Shown: piece after piece, positions 1 to 9,840 of the stretch | How the letters are laid out: every line of letters begins with the position of its first letter | Position numbering within the stretch: the stretch's first letter is position 1 | Assembly (NCBI RefSeq): GCF_016806065.1 | Contig: NZ_CP032405.1 | Span: 3,810,001-3,874,000 of the forward strand | Origin: Rhizobium rosettiformans | Lineage (GTDB): Bacteria > Pseudomonadota > Alphaproteobacteria > Rhizobiales > Rhizobiaceae | Length of the DNA: 64,000 bases | Direction: 5' to 3' | The notes under the pieces: model-generated | Databases searched by the model: none | What the model saw: the letters and a program-made list of their open reading frames with translations, nothing else | What the model was told of the DNA's origin: nothing | Made by a program: the position numbers and the translations under genes

Positions 1-47
1 CCTGCTAGCCTTGGCACCACATTGCTCCAAACACCGGGAGAGTTTTT

Positions 48-1094
48 TTGGATCATAGCCCCGCCGATTGGCGCCATGCAGAACCGCTTGTCGATCGAGC
101 AAGCCCGATGATCGACCCCTTCGGGCGCGCGGTCACCTACCTGCGCGTCTCCGTAACGGATCGATGCGATTTCCGCTGCAGCTATTGCATGGCGGAAAAC
201 ATGACCTTCCTGCCGAAGAAGGATCTCCTGACGCTGGAAGAGCTCGACCGGCTCTGTTCCGCCTTCATCGCCAAGGGCGTGCGCAAGCTGCGCCTGACAG
301 GTGGCGAACCGCTGGTGCGCAAGAACATCATGCATCTCGTACGCGGCCTCTCCCGCCATCTCGGCAGCGGTCTGGACGAGCTGACCCTGACCACCAACGG
401 CTCGCAACTCGCCCGCCATGCCGCGGAGCTTGCGGATTGCGGCGTTCGCCGCATCAACGTGTCTATCGATACGCTTGACCCTGCAAAGTTCAAGGAAATC
501 ACCCGCTGGGGCGAATTGGACAAGGTGCTCGAAGGCATCCGCGCAGCGCAGGCAGCCGGCATCGGCATCAAGCTCAATGCTGTCGCTCTGAAGGATTTCA
601 ACGAGCACGAGATACCTGAGCTGCTGCGCTTCGCCCATGGCGAAGGCATGGATCTGACACTGATCGAGACCATGCCCATGGGCGAGACCGGCGAAGATCG
701 CACCGACCAATATCTGCCGCTCTCGCTCGTGCGTCAGAGGCTCGAAGAGCAGTTTACCCTTGATGAAATTCCCTACCGCACCGGCGGCCCAGCCCGTTAT
801 GTCGAGGTGAAGGAAACCGGCGGACGCCTCGGCTTCATCACGCCGCTCACGCACAATTTCTGCGAAAGCTGCAATCGCGTCCGCCTGACCTGCACGGGCA
901 CGCTCTATATGTGCCTGGGTCAGGATGATGCTGCGGATCTCCGCACCGCACTGCGCGCCTCTGATGACGACGCCTATCTCTCTGCCGCGATTGATGAAGC
1001 GATTTCGCGCAAGCCCAAGGGCCACGATTTCATCATCGATCGTAACCACCGCAAACCGGCGGTGGCCCGCCATATGAGCGTCACCGGCGGCTGA
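48..1094 (+). CDS. moaA: GTP 3',8-cyclase MoaA
   Basis: Radical-SAM enzyme that, with MoaC, converts GTP to cyclic pyranopterin monophosphate, the first step of molybdenum cofactor synthesis; cytosolic. The N-terminal cluster motif CxxxCxxC is at C40, C44 and C47. The second 4Fe-4S site is C272, C275 and C289 (CxxC-x13-C), followed by the MoaA-type CNRVRL segment. The protein ends in the conserved Gly-Gly tail. The start is TTG at 48, chosen because GGGAGAG lies 5 bases upstream; an ATG at 108 would give a 328-residue protein closer to the E. coli length, and N-terminal extensions are common in rhizobial homologues. mobA and mobB lie 5 kb downstream on the same strand but are separated by unrelated genes. 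Confidence 0.95.
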   Translation: MDHSPADWRHAEPLVDRASPMIDPFGRAVTYLRVSVTDRCDFRCSYCMAENMTFLPKKDLLTLEELDRLCSAFIAKGVRKLRLTGGEPLVRKNIMHLVRGLSRHLGSGLDELTLTTNGSQLARHAAELADCGVRRINVSIDTLDPAKFKEITRWGELDKVLEGIRAAQAAGIGIKLNAVALKDFNEHEIPELLRFAHGEGMDLTLIETMPMGETGEDRTDQYLPLSLVRQRLEEQFTLDEIPYRTGGPARYVEVKETGGRLGFITPLTHNFCESCNRVRLTCTGTLYMCLGQDDAADLRTALRASDDDAYLSAAIDEAISRKPKGHDFIIDRNHRKPAVARHMSVTGG

Positions 1095-1118
1095 GTGCCG
1101 CCGGCTAGTTCTTCACGC

Positions 1119-3653
1119 TTACGCCGACCGGCGATAGACCTGCGGCTGACCGCGCTCAGTGTCGGTACGGAAGCGCGATATCTTGTGCATCAGGATATCG
1201 ACCCGCTGACGCAGGCCCTGGATCTCGGCATTGTTCTCCTCGACCATGGCGGCATTCTGCTGCGTGATCAGCTCGACGTCACGCACGGCCGACGTCACCT
1301 CGCTGATACCGGTCGACTGCTCGCGGGTTGCAGCCGAAATGCGCTCGACCAGCGACTGCACTTCTTCGACCTGATCGATGATCGACTGCAGCGCGACACC
1401 GGTGTTCTCGACGAGTTCGACACCCGACTTGACCTGATTGCCGCTGACGGAGATCAGCGTCTTGATCTCCTTCGCCGCATTGGCGCAGCGCTGCGCAAGG
1501 TCACGCACTTCCTGGGCGACGACAGCAAAGCCACGACCAGCTTCGCCGGCTCGGGCGGCTTCGACACCCGCATTCAGTGCCAGCAGATTCGTCTGGAAGG
1601 CGATCTCGTCGATGACGCCGATGATGGTCGAGATCTTCTCGGAGGAACGGCTGATTTCAGCCATGGCCTCGACCGCCTTCTTGACCACCACGCCGGACTG
1701 GCGGGCGTGATCGCGGGCCGACTGCACGGATTGTGCGGTGCGCCCTGCCCCATCGGCTGTCGAGCGTACGACATCGCTCAGATGCGAGAGCGCCCTCACG
1801 CTTTCCTCAAGCGCCGCGGCCTGCTGTTCGGTCCGGCGCGCAAGATCATCGGCGGAAACCGCAAGGTTCTCGGTGCCGGCATTGATGTCGACGCTTGCCG
1901 CACGAACCTCTTCAAGCGTCGCCCGCAGGGCTTCGACCGCCTGGTTGTATGTCGAGGCCATGGCGACGAAATCGGCCGGCAGGTCGTCACGCATGGAGAC
2001 GTTGAGCTGGCCGTTGGCAAGTGCCTGAAGCACAGAGGACAGAGCTTCGAGCGCAGACCGCTGGTCGGCCTCGACGCGGGCCCGGTCCTGGGCACGCTGC
2101 GCGCTTTCCTGCTCCGAGCGCGTGCGCGCAGCTTCCGCCTCTTCTTCCAGGCGGCGATTTTCGAGCGCCGCATCACGGAAAACGGTGACCGACCGCACCA
2201 TATCGCCGATTTCGTCGCCGCGATTGCGGCCCTCGATCGGGACGGACAGGTCGCCGCTCGCCAGTCGCGACATCACGCCGGTGATCCGCTTGAGCGGCGC
2301 GCGCAGTGTCTCGACCAGCATCAGACCGCCGATGATCGCGAGCAGCGTGCCGACGACCATGGTGATGACGGAGATCGTCGCAGACCGTTCGCTGTCCTCG
2401 CGGCCGATTTCCTGCGCTTGGGCGACGAAATTGCGAAGCGATTCCATGGCTGCCGACACGGCCGCATTGGCGGCCAGCCGTTCGTTCTGCCAATTCAACC
2501 CTGCGTCCAGCATCGCCTGGGACTTTTCGGTGATCGCGACCACATGCGGCGCAATCTTCTGGGGGAAGTCGCGAAGCGCACTGTTCTTGGCACCGAGCTC
2601 GGAGATCCGGCCGGCCAGTGTCTGGAGTGCTTCCATCTCGTTGATGACCACCACACGGCGTGCGTCGTCCAGCGAACCCAGCATCTGCTGCACCCGCAAC
2701 TCGATGGTAGCAACACCAAGTGCGGCGGCATCGACGAGGGCCATCAGCTCCTTTTGCTCGGCGACGAGCCGGTCAAGGCTGACGAAGCGGTCGGCGGCGA
2801 CATCGCTGTTCTTGGCGGCCTGCAACGTGATCTTCTGCTCGATCTCGACGAGTTCGGAAAGCACGAGGCCGAGTTCTCGGGCCCTGGCATCAACTGGGCC
2901 AGTCTGCCCGAGGATCGTTTCGATCTTGCCGATCGCAGTGCCGACTTCGCCGACCAGAACCCTGCCCTTTTCGGAAGCGATCTCGTTGGCCTTGACCAGA
3001 TCCTTCTGCATCGGTGCGAGATAGAGTTTTGCTTCGTCCAGCTGTTCTTCGGGAGTGAAAGCCATCTGCACGCCGACACGCAATTTGCCGAGACGGTCAA
3101 GCAGCGTCTTGAAGGCAGAGGCGTCGAACAGCAATTCCTTCGCGAAGCGCTCCTTGCCGGCGAGATCGTTGCGGACGAAATCGACCTGCTTGACGATCTG
3201 CTGGCTCTCCGCCTGCAAGGCGGCAACGGCCGCATTCAGACCGGAATCCAGTTGTTCTCGCGCGGTCTTGTTGTCCCAAAGCGTCGACGTCTGAACCCGC
3301 ATCTGCGCCGGCAGCTGCGTCAGCGCCGAAAGATCGGCCGTCTGAGCCTGCTTGGCGAGCACGCCGTTCAGGACGCCGAGCCCCCTGTCCTGGCCGTCGA
3401 TGGCCGAAAGAAGAGCTGCCCTGCTCTCCTCCGTCGGATCCAGGCTGAACTCCTGCAGGCCCTGCTGCAGCTTTTCCAGATCGCTGATATTGCCGATCGT
3501 GGCACGTGTGACGGTCATATGGCCGTTGAGGGTGGTGGCAGTCCAATAGCCCAGGAGGCCGACACCGGCCATGAGCAGAACGAGAGGAACAACAAAAAGC
3601 AAAACTTTGGTGACGATCCTGCGACTTTGCAGGAGGCGATCAATAAAACTCAT
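1119..3653 (-). CDS. Methyl-accepting chemotaxis protein with double HAMP
   Basis: Chemoreceptor of about 844 residues. A cytoplasmic start and first membrane helix (about residues 15-37) are followed by a long all-helical periplasmic sensor of about 390 residues (helical bimodular type by its length and character), a second membrane helix (about 425-447), a HAMP domain beginning [10 protein letters not shown], a second HAMP-like segment, and an MA signalling domain. The hairpin tip contains [21 protein letters not shown], typical of CheA/CheW-contacting receptors. There is no C-terminal CheR-tethering pentapeptide. I chose ATG 3653 because GAGG precedes it by about 6 bases; the frame stays open to 3761. 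Convergent with moaA, with only 24 bases between the stops. The ligand cannot be read from the sequence. Confidence 0.92.
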   Translation of the reverse strand: MSFIDRLLQSRRIVTKVLLFVVPLVLLMAGVGLLGYWTATTLNGHMTVTRATIGNISDLEKLQQGLQEFSLDPTEESRAALLSAIDGQDRGLGVLNGVLAKQAQTADLSALTQLPAQMRVQTSTLWDNKTAREQLDSGLNAAVAALQAESQQIVKQVDFVRNDLAGKERFAKELLFDASAFKTLLDRLGKLRVGVQMAFTPEEQLDEAKLYLAPMQKDLVKANEIASEKGRVLVGEVGTAIGKIETILGQTGPVDARARELGLVLSELVEIEQKITLQAAKNSDVAADRFVSLDRLVAEQKELMALVDAAALGVATIELRVQQMLGSLDDARRVVVINEMEALQTLAGRISELGAKNSALRDFPQKIAPHVVAITEKSQAMLDAGLNWQNERLAANAAVSAAMESLRNFVAQAQEIGREDSERSATISVITMVVGTLLAIIGGLMLVETLRAPLKRITGVMSRLASGDLSVPIEGRNRGDEIGDMVRSVTVFRDAALENRRLEEEAEAARTRSEQESAQRAQDRARVEADQRSALEALSSVLQALANGQLNVSMRDDLPADFVAMASTYNQAVEALRATLEEVRAASVDINAGTENLAVSADDLARRTEQQAAALEESVRALSHLSDVVRSTADGAGRTAQSVQSARDHARQSGVVVKKAVEAMAEISRSSEKISTIIGVIDEIAFQTNLLALNAGVEAARAGEAGRGFAVVAQEVRDLAQRCANAAKEIKTLISVSGNQVKSGVELVENTGVALQSIIDQVEEVQSLVERISAATREQSTGISEVTSAVRDVELITQQNAAMVEENNAEIQGLRQRVDILMHKISRFRTDTERGQPQVYRRSA

Positions 3654-3882
3654 GAGACCCTCGGGAAGGCCGAAATCCCGCGAGCTCATCGCGCAGGATC
3701 GAAGGAAAGGAGCCGCCTCATGCAGTTCCATCGGCGAGCTTGTCTTCGGGAGTTTGAACAAAGGTTAACCGGCCACCGCGTTTTTGGCACTGCAGCATCG
3801 TTTCAGGGCCACAACAGCGGGAATAAGGTTTCTCGCGCGTGCTCCTTGGTCTAGAACCAGCGGGTACGCACGGGAATCGAGC

Positions 3883-4788
3883 ATGGCATTATCCGAGAAC
3901 ACCCGAGGCGCCCTTCTGATGGCGATCTCGATGGCGGGCTTCACCTTCAACGACGCTCTGACGAAATCGGTTACCGCGGAACTGACCGTGGCGCAGATCA
4001 TGTTCGTGCGCGGAGCCTTCACCGCCGTTCTGGTCTATATCGTTGCGCGCCGCATGGGCGCGCTCGACCACATCAAGAACATCCTGCAGCCCCTGATCCT
4101 GATCCGCATCGCCTTCGAAACGGTCGCAGCCGTCGCCTTCCTAGCCGCGCTCGGCCAGGTGCCGCTCGCCAATGCCTCGGCAATCCTGCAGTCCCTGCCT
4201 CTGGCCGTGACCCTTGGCGCCGCGCTCTTCTACAAGGAGCCGGTGGGCTGGCGCCGATGGACGGCGATCGGCCTTGGCTTCATTGGTGTGCTCGTCATCA
4301 TCCAGCCCGGCCCGGAGGGCTTCACGCTCGCCTCGCTCTACATAGTCTTCTGTGTCATCACGGCAGCCGGCCGTGATCTCGTGACGCGCCGGATCGATCC
4401 GAGCATCTCGTCGCTCTCCGTCACGCTTTTCACCGCAGCCTCCATCTCCTTTGCCGGCCTGCTGCTCATTCCCGTCTTTGGCGGCTGGCAACCCATGTCC
4501 GGCAGCGCGCTCGGCAAGCTCGCCTTTGCCTCAATCTTCCTGTTTGCCGGTTACCAGGCGATCATCATGGCCATGCGCACCGGCGAGATCTCCTTCATCG
4601 CGCCCTTCCGCTACACCAGCCTCCTCTGGGCGGTTCTGCTCGGCATGCTCTTCTTCGGCGAAGTGCCGGATATCTGGATGGTCGTTGGCGCCGCTATTGT
4701 CATTGGCTCTGGCCTTTACACATTCTATCGCGAGAGCAAGCGAAAGGCGGCCCTCGCCCGCCGCGCCGATCCGGCCTCCCCGGGCTGA
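3883..4788 (+). CDS. EamA-family (DMT) transporter
   Basis: Inner-membrane drug/metabolite transporter of about 301 residues, with roughly ten hydrophobic helices arranged as two EamA repeats. The first begins TRGALLMAISMAGFTFNDAL; the second starts near TLASLYIVFCVITAAGRDL and ends with the helix DIWMVVGAAIVIGSGLY and a basic tail. The length is normal for the family. The start ATG 3883 fits the usual short polar N-terminus (MALSENTRG); the frame is open upstream to 3784, but that extension has no family-like sequence. It lies divergent from the chemoreceptor and just upstream of an MFS transporter. Members move metabolites or amino acids; the substrate here is unknown. Confidence 0.88.
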   Translation: MALSENTRGALLMAISMAGFTFNDALTKSVTAELTVAQIMFVRGAFTAVLVYIVARRMGALDHIKNILQPLILIRIAFETVAAVAFLAALGQVPLANASAILQSLPLAVTLGAALFYKEPVGWRRWTAIGLGFIGVLVIIQPGPEGFTLASLYIVFCVITAAGRDLVTRRIDPSISSLSVTLFTAASISFAGLLLIPVFGGWQPMSGSALGKLAFASIFLFAGYQAIIMAMRTGEISFIAPFRYTSLLWAVLLGMLFFGEVPDIWMVVGAAIVIGSGLYTFYRESKRKAALARRADPASPG

Positions 4789-4817
4789 TCACGTTTGCAG
4801 TGCAAGGACATTTGAGC

Positions 4818-6023
4818 GTGCAGCAGCAGTCTCGCTTTCTCGACAGGACCACGGCCCCGCATATCGTCAGTCTCGTGGCGGTTGCCGGGCTGTCGGCATT
4901 GACGATGAACATCTTTCTGCCGGCGCTGCCGGCCATGGCCCTCGATTTGCGCGTCGACTACGACCGGGTGCAGGTCCTGGTCTCAGGCTATATTGCGATG
5001 ACCGCCCTGGTACAGCTGGTGATCGGCCCTCTGTCCGACCGCTACGGCCGGCGTCCGGTGATGATTGGCGCTCTGCTGATCCTAATTGTTTCCTCGCTGG
5101 TCTGCCTACTGGCAAGCTCGATCGAGATCCTGACCTTCGCCCGGATGATCCAGACGGCCGTGGTCGCCGGCCTCGTTCTCTCCCGCGCCATCATCCGCGA
5201 CATGGTCCCGATGGACGAAGCCGCCTCGATGATCGGTTATGTCACCATGGGCATGACGCTGATCCCGATGATCGGCCCGACGCTTGGCGGGGTGCTCAGC
5301 GACAATTTCGGCTGGCGCTCGAATTTTACAGCCATCCTGATTGCAGCCCTTGCCGTTCTGTTGCTCGTCTATCGCGACCTCGGCGAAACCAACCGGCAAA
5401 AGAGCGGCAGTTTTTCCGAGCAGTTCCGGGCCTGGCCGAGACTTCTCGCCTCGCCCCGTTTCTGGGGATACACCATGGCTGGCACCTTTACCTCTGGCGC
5501 CTTCTTCGCCTTTCTCGGCGGCGCACCCTTTGTCGGTGGCACGCTGCTGGGCCTGACACCCAGCATGCTCGGCCTGCAGTTCATGTTCATCGCAGCCGGT
5601 TATATCGCTGGCAATTATCTCTCCGGACGTTTCGCCCGTCGTGCCGGGATTGATATGATGATGCTGGTCGGTGGCGTGGTCGCCCTGGTCGGCGCCGCCA
5701 TTCCGATCATCTTGCTTGCCCAAGGATACGTCTCCTATCTGGCCTTCTTCGCCCCGCAGGTCGTCGTCGGCTTCGGCAATGGCCTCTCCCTGCCGAGCAC
5801 CAATGCCGGCATCGTCAGCGTCCGCCCGGAACTCGCAGGCTCCGCCTCCGGCCTCGGCGGCGCAATCACCATGGGTGGCGGCGCTTTCGTCTCCTGGCTG
5901 GCGTCCCGCATACTGTCGGTCGAAACCGGCGCCATGCCCTTGCTGCTCGTCATGCTCGCCTGCTGCCTTCTCGCCCTCGTCGCAGTGGTTTTCCTGCGCT
6001 TTGCCCCGGGCGAAGAGCGGTGA
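4818..6023 (+). CDS. MFS transporter, Bcr/CflA drug-resistance type
   Basis: Twelve-helix major facilitator protein of about 401 residues. The motif GPLSDRYGRRPVMI after helix 2 is the classic MFS motif A, and the segment containing SLVCLLASSIEILTFARMIQ resembles the Bcr/CflA (DHA1) efflux group, proton-coupled pumps for drugs or small metabolites. Start choice: GTG 4818 has AAGGA 9 bases upstream; TTG 4812 and GTG 4800 are in frame but have poorer ribosome sites. It follows the EamA gene by about 29 bases and ends 4 bases before mobA, so the transporters and mobAB may share a transcript. That does not imply a role in molybdenum metabolism. Substrate unknown. Confidence 0.9.
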   Translation: MQQQSRFLDRTTAPHIVSLVAVAGLSALTMNIFLPALPAMALDLRVDYDRVQVLVSGYIAMTALVQLVIGPLSDRYGRRPVMIGALLILIVSSLVCLLASSIEILTFARMIQTAVVAGLVLSRAIIRDMVPMDEAASMIGYVTMGMTLIPMIGPTLGGVLSDNFGWRSNFTAILIAALAVLLLVYRDLGETNRQKSGSFSEQFRAWPRLLASPRFWGYTMAGTFTSGAFFAFLGGAPFVGGTLLGLTPSMLGLQFMFIAAGYIAGNYLSGRFARRAGIDMMMLVGGVVALVGAAIPIILLAQGYVSYLAFFAPQVVVGFGNGLSLPSTNAGIVSVRPELAGSASGLGGAITMGGGAFVSWLASRILSVETGAMPLLLVMLACCLLALVAVVFLRFAPGEER

Positions 6024-6027
6024 CCCC

Positions 6028-6654
6028 ATGACGCAGGACACCCGCCCCCCGGCCGTCATTCTCGCTGGCGGCCTGTCGCGCCGAATGGGCCGGGACAAGG
6101 CGGAACTGATCCTGGGCACGACGCCGCTTGCCCTGAGGGTTGCCGACCGGTTGCGGCCGCAGACTTCGGCGGTCTACCTCAATGCGTCCGAAGGTCATCC
6201 GCTGGCCGCACGCCTTCCCCTCCTCCAGGATACGAGGCCAGACCGACCCGGCCCCCTCGCTGGCGTGCTCGCAGGCGTGAAGCTATTTGCCGAACTACCT
6301 GGCGGACCCACACATATTCTGACTACACCGTGCGACAACCCCTTTCTGCCGTGCGACCTGGTAAGGCGCCTGCAAGACGGGGTGAGAGGCGACGCGATCA
6401 TGCTGGCTGCCTGCAACGGCCGCAACCATCCGATTACGGCGCTCTGGCCGGTCACGCTGGCGGAAGATCTCGACCGCTGGCTAGACGACCCCGATCACCG
6501 CCGCGTCTTCGACTTCGTCGCCCGCCACCCAAACGAGACCGTGGAGTTCGCATCCTTCGAAGGACCCTTCGGTCCGGTCGATCCCTTCTTCAACATCAAC
6601 ACGCCCGAGGACCTCGCAATGGCCGAGGCCATCATCGAACAGGGTACAGTATGA
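6028..6654 (+). CDS. mobA: Molybdenum cofactor guanylyltransferase MobA
   Basis: Transfers GMP from GTP to Mo-molybdopterin, giving the guanine dinucleotide form used by DMSO-reductase-family enzymes; cytosolic. The N-terminus carries the nucleotidyltransferase signature LAGGLSRRMGRDKAEL (about residues 12-27), with K24 as the nucleotide-contacting lysine. A later segment TTPCDNPFLP corresponds to the metal-binding Asp region. The 208-residue length is usual for MobA. It begins 4 bases after the MFS gene and overlaps mobB by four bases (ATGA), showing translational coupling of mobA and mobB. Confidence 0.95.
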   Translation: MTQDTRPPAVILAGGLSRRMGRDKAELILGTTPLALRVADRLRPQTSAVYLNASEGHPLAARLPLLQDTRPDRPGPLAGVLAGVKLFAELPGGPTHILTTPCDNPFLPCDLVRRLQDGVRGDAIMLAACNGRNHPITALWPVTLAEDLDRWLDDPDHRRVFDFVARHPNETVEFASFEGPFGPVDPFFNINTPEDLAMAEAIIEQGTV

Positions 6655-7172
6655 CGAACGCTCCGCGCATCTTCGGCATTGCCGGCTGGAAGAATTCCGG
6701 AAAAACCGGGCTTGCCGTGCGGCTCGTCGAGGAATTCACTCGCCGCGGCTACAAGATTTCGACCATCAAGCACGCCCATCATGACTTCGACATCGACAAG
6801 GTCGGCGCCGACAGCTACCGGCACCGGGAGGCCGGCGCCCATGAAGTCGTCATCGTGTCCGGTACCCGTTATGCCATCATGCATGAGCTGCGTGGCGCTC
6901 CAGAACCGAGCTTCGAGGAAATCCTCGCCCGCATCGGCCCCTGCGACCTCGTGCTGATCGAAGGCTATAAGCGTGAGCCCGTGCCGAAGATCGAAGCGCG
7001 GCGGGAAGCATCCGCAAACCGTGAACACTTGGCGCCATCCGATCCGCACATCCGCGCGATCGCGGCTGATCACCGCGTCGAGGACACCGATCTGCCGGTC
7101 TTCGACCTCGATGATACCCTGGCGATTGCCGACTTCATCGCCACGGTCACGGGGCTCCCACCCCGGTCCTGA
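6651..7172 (+). CDS. mobB: Molybdopterin-guanine dinucleotide adaptor MobB
   Basis: Small GTP-binding protein that assists MobA in molybdopterin guanine dinucleotide formation. The Walker A loop GWKNSGKTG begins at residue 12, with K18 as the catalytic-loop lysine. The segments STIKHAHHDFDIDKVG and DSYRHREAGAHE match the conserved MobB core, and DLVLIEGYKREPVPKIE is its signature in the second half. The 173-residue length is normal. The start ATG is inside the mobA stop (ATGA overlap). It ends just before a bidirectional hairpin terminator facing the convergent OmpA-domain gene. Confidence 0.95.
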   Translation: MTNAPRIFGIAGWKNSGKTGLAVRLVEEFTRRGYKISTIKHAHHDFDIDKVGADSYRHREAGAHEVVIVSGTRYAIMHELRGAPEPSFEEILARIGPCDLVLIEGYKREPVPKIEARREASANREHLAPSDPHIRAIAADHRVEDTDLPVFDLDDTLAIADFIATVTGLPPRS

Positions 7173-7181
7173 CATCTCCCC

Positions 7182-7219
7182 AAAAGAAAAGGCCGCCGGA
7201 TCGCTCCGGCGGCCTTCTT
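7182..7219. terminator. Bidirectional Rho-independent terminator between mobB and the OmpA-domain gene
   Basis: A perfect 10-base stem GGCCGCCGGA / TCCGGCGGCC (7191-7200 and 7205-7214) with a four-base loop. It is followed by TTCTTC on the plus strand and preceded by AAAAGAAAA, which reads as a T-rich tail on the minus strand. It sits between two convergent genes, so it can stop transcription from both. Confidence 0.88.
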
Positions 7220-7239
7220 CCATTCGTGAGCGTGGTCGA

Positions 7240-9480
7240 TCAGTTGTTGCTCGACACGTTTGCAGGGCGAACCAGCGTAGTGACGCGGCGGATGGCGACG
7301 CGACGGTTTTGCTGTTCGGCGGCTTCCGTGCGGATCTTCAGGAAGCGCTCGCCGTAACCCTGGACCGACATGTTTTCCGGCGGGATGCCGTAGACTTCGG
7401 TGAGCAGGTTGGCGACGGTTTCTGCACGCTTGTCCGAAAGGATCAGGTTCGAGCGATCCGAACCGACGGCATCGGTGTGGCCCTCGATCAGGAAGACTTC
7501 ACCCGGATCGTTTTCAAGCAGCTTTTCCATGGCCTGAGCCACGCGGCGCAGCGTCCTTGCCTGTTCGAGCGGGACTTCAGCCGAACCCGACGGGAAGGTG
7601 ATCGTATCGAGGTCGATACGACGGACCTTGTCGCGGATTCGAGCCGAGGACTTGACTTCGTCGATCGAGTAGACGCGCTCGACACGCTCGACCGGCGGGC
7701 GGGCGAGGAAGTCGTAGTAGTCACGATCGGGCGAACGCGTCGTGCTGACGATATAGTCGTCGACCGGGATGGTCAGACGCATCGGCGGCAGAGACAGACC
7801 GACGTCGACATACATCGCGGGACGCTGGCCATCGGCTTCCGGCGAATACATCAGGACATATTCGCGTCCGCCCGGCGAAATCCGCGACCGGATGATGATG
7901 TCGCCGTAACGGTTGTAGACCGTTACCAGCTTGCTGCCATCGGCACGTTCGATGGTCTCACGCGTGCGGCCACGCGACAGCTGCTCGTAATAGGTCTGCT
8001 GAGCATCGTAGCCTAGGCGCCGGCGATCATCGCCACGCACGACGATCTGGTTGCCGACATTGATGACGGTGCGGTTGTCGATCTGCTCGATGACCCGGAC
8101 TTCCGTGACCTGATTGACCACGTTGTTCTGGATAACCGTGTTGTTGGTCACGTTGTTGTTCGTGACATTGCTGGTGACGTTGTTGGTCACGGTGCTGTTG
8201 GTCACGTTGGTAACCGTGGTCGGCACTTCGAAGGTCGGCGCGGCATCCATGGTGGTGCCTTGCTCGGAGACCGTTGCCTGCAACGTCTGCGGATCGAAGG
8301 CCACGGCTTCGGACTGGGCGTCGGCATCCGTCTCCGGCGCAGGAGCCACGTCTTCCTGTGCCCGCAACTCGCTCCGTCGCTGACGGACATTCTCGCCACC
8401 GCTGTTGTCGGCATCCTTGTCGCTGTCGAGAACAGCAGCACCGTTGTCGACCGGAAGCACCACGGTTTCAGATGTCTGCGACGGGTCTTCGGCGATAGCC
8501 TCCTTTTCCTCGGCGGTCCGGGTATCGGTGATCTGCGGAACCGGCTGATTCTCCGTAGGCTCGACCGCAGGCACGAGAACCTGCTCGCCTTCCGGCTGGG
8601 CTTCGGCGGGGACCTCTTCTCCGGTTGCCTGCTCTTCGGTCGGCAGTTCTTCGGTCTGTTCCGGAGCAGCCGAATCCGGCGTCGGCTGCACCTCTTCCGC
8701 AGGCTGCTCTTCGGTCTGGGCCGGCTGCTCATCCACCGGCTGTTCTTCCGGCTGGGCAGGTGTTGCGCACTCTGCTTCAGAAGCGGCCTGCGATCCATCG
8801 GCGCAGGTAACTGTGGCGGGCTGCTCTTCGACGGCCGGCTCGGCCTGCTGAGCCTCTTCAGCTGCGCGCTGGGCTTCGGCCTCTGCTGCGCGCTGTGCCT
8901 CGGCTTCCGCTTCAGCTGCACGCTGCGCCTCGGCTTCAGCCTGCTGCTGGGCTTCGGCTTCGGCCGCACGCTGGGCTTCCGCTTCCGCCTCGGCAGCGCG
9001 TTGAGCCTCTGCTTCTGCGGCTGCCTGAGCTTCGGCTTCGGCCTGACGCTGTGCCTCTGCCTCGGCAGCGGCCTGGGCTTCCGCTTCCGCCTGACGCTGA
9101 GCTTCTGCTTCGGCGGCTGCCTGGGCTTCTGCTTCAGCCTGACGTTGAGCTTCTGCTTCGGCCGCGGCCTGAGCTTCGGCCTCGGCCTGACGCTGAGCTT
9201 CCGCCTCTGCGGCGGCCTGCGCTTCTGCTTCAGCCTGGCGGCGCGCTTCTTCCTCGGCCGCAGCCTGGGCATCGCGCGCAGCACAAGTATCCGCGTCAGG
9301 CGCTTCCGATCCGTCATTGCAGGTGACGGCCTGGGCCAGCTGGATCAGCTGTTCTTCAGCCTGTCGCGACTGCGTCTGGCGTTCTGGATGTCCGGTGACA
9401 GCCGCAGCGACCGGTTTTGCCAATACCGCGACGGACAGGACCGGGATTGCCACCGTGTTGAGCAATCTCTTGTTGAACAT
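7240..9480 (-). CDS. Long OmpA-domain envelope protein with Ala/Glu/Gln repeats
   Basis: Exported peptidoglycan-binding envelope protein of 746 residues. A signal peptide (about 1-26, ending KPVAAA) is followed by a Cys pair (C54 and C66), an Ala/Glu/Gln/Arg-rich tract at about 70-213 with a 16-residue period (likely a long helix), a second Cys pair with the same spacing (C226 and C238), an acidic Pro/Glu/Gln-rich linker, an Asn/Thr/Val-rich segment (TNVTNSTVTNNVTSN), and a C-terminal OmpA domain. The OmpA motif EGHTDAVGSDRSNLILSDKR carries the Asp and Arg that bind diaminopimelate. ATG 9480 is chosen for its signal peptide and the AAGG sites upstream; the open frame extends to 9672. It probably spans or tethers the envelope; a specific partner is not visible. 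Confidence 0.85.
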   Translation of the reverse strand: MFNKRLLNTVAIPVLSVAVLAKPVAAAVTGHPERQTQSRQAEEQLIQLAQAVTCNDGSEAPDADTCAARDAQAAAEEEARRQAEAEAQAAAEAEAQRQAEAEAQAAAEAEAQRQAEAEAQAAAEAEAQRQAEAEAQAAAEAEAQRQAEAEAQAAAEAEAQRAAEAEAEAQRAAEAEAQQQAEAEAQRAAEAEAEAQRAAEAEAQRAAEEAQQAEPAVEEQPATVTCADGSQAASEAECATPAQPEEQPVDEQPAQTEEQPAEEVQPTPDSAAPEQTEELPTEEQATGEEVPAEAQPEGEQVLVPAVEPTENQPVPQITDTRTAEEKEAIAEDPSQTSETVVLPVDNGAAVLDSDKDADNSGGENVRQRRSELRAQEDVAPAPETDADAQSEAVAFDPQTLQATVSEQGTTMDAAPTFEVPTTVTNVTNSTVTNNVTSNVTNNNVTNNTVIQNNVVNQVTEVRVIEQIDNRTVINVGNQIVVRGDDRRRLGYDAQQTYYEQLSRGRTRETIERADGSKLVTVYNRYGDIIIRSRISPGGREYVLMYSPEADGQRPAMYVDVGLSLPPMRLTIPVDDYIVSTTRSPDRDYYDFLARPPVERVERVYSIDEVKSSARIRDKVRRIDLDTITFPSGSAEVPLEQARTLRRVAQAMEKLLENDPGEVFLIEGHTDAVGSDRSNLILSDKRAETVANLLTEVYGIPPENMSVQGYGERFLKIRTEAAEQQNRRVAIRRVTTLVRPANVSSNN
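8842..9273 (-). repeat. In-gene repeat encoding a 16-residue Ala/Glu/Gln period
   Basis: Inside the OmpA-domain gene the protein repeats a unit close to RQAEAEAQAAAEAEAQ about five times without interruption, then continues as shorter AEAEAQRAAE variants. The DNA period is about 48 bases. Codons vary between units (GCC, GCT, GCG and GCA are mixed), so the amino-acid pattern appears kept by selection and is not the product of recent slippage. Confidence 0.9.
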
Positions 9481-9840
9481 ACCTTGCGTTTCCTTCCCTA
9501 CGCACGGGCCGGTGACAGTGTCATCCGGGTCCGTGCTGTTGAATGCATGCTCGATTGTGCGAACCGAAGCTGCGGCCAAATTAGATTTCGCATAATTAAC
9601 CGTGCCTGAACGAGTTGGAACGGCTTTTGCTCCACCACACAACAGCGATTGGAACAAAAAAATGTCTTTCATGGCCCCTAGTGGATTTACGGGGGCAAAT
9701 TTTAGCGATCACGCGGTTTGTTGTTGATTTCGGCTTTAAAAACGGACGAATATTGGGCCCAAGTGTGGTCGACCATTCCACACGATCACGGACAGCCGCC
9801 TTACAACAACAAACGGCGTCCACCCAACAGAGAGGATCTC
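9481..9840. promoter_or_regulatory. Divergent intergenic region between the OmpA-domain gene and the amino-acid importer
   Basis: A 360-base gap between divergently transcribed genes. It is visibly richer in A/T than its surroundings around 9575-9740 (runs such as AAATTAGATTTCGCATAATTAACC), as expected for two promoters. I find no convincing paired -35/-10 set, RNA gene or conserved small ORF. The frame of the OmpA-domain gene remains open to 9672, but that stretch has no SD-supported start or signal peptide. An AGAGGA ribosome site at about 9831 serves the downstream binding-protein gene. Confidence 0.5.

Noticed and set aside
1095..3854. 919-codon open frame on the plus strand
   Set aside because: It is the antisense of the chemoreceptor gene, whose domains are clear; the plus-strand translation is rich in His, Arg and Asp with no family pattern, as expected from GC-rich codon bias.
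8260..9609. 449-codon plus-strand frame over the OmpA-domain gene
   Set aside because: Gly/Phe/Leu/Cys-rich periodic sequence is just the complement of the Ala/Glu/Gln repeat; no start signal or family match.
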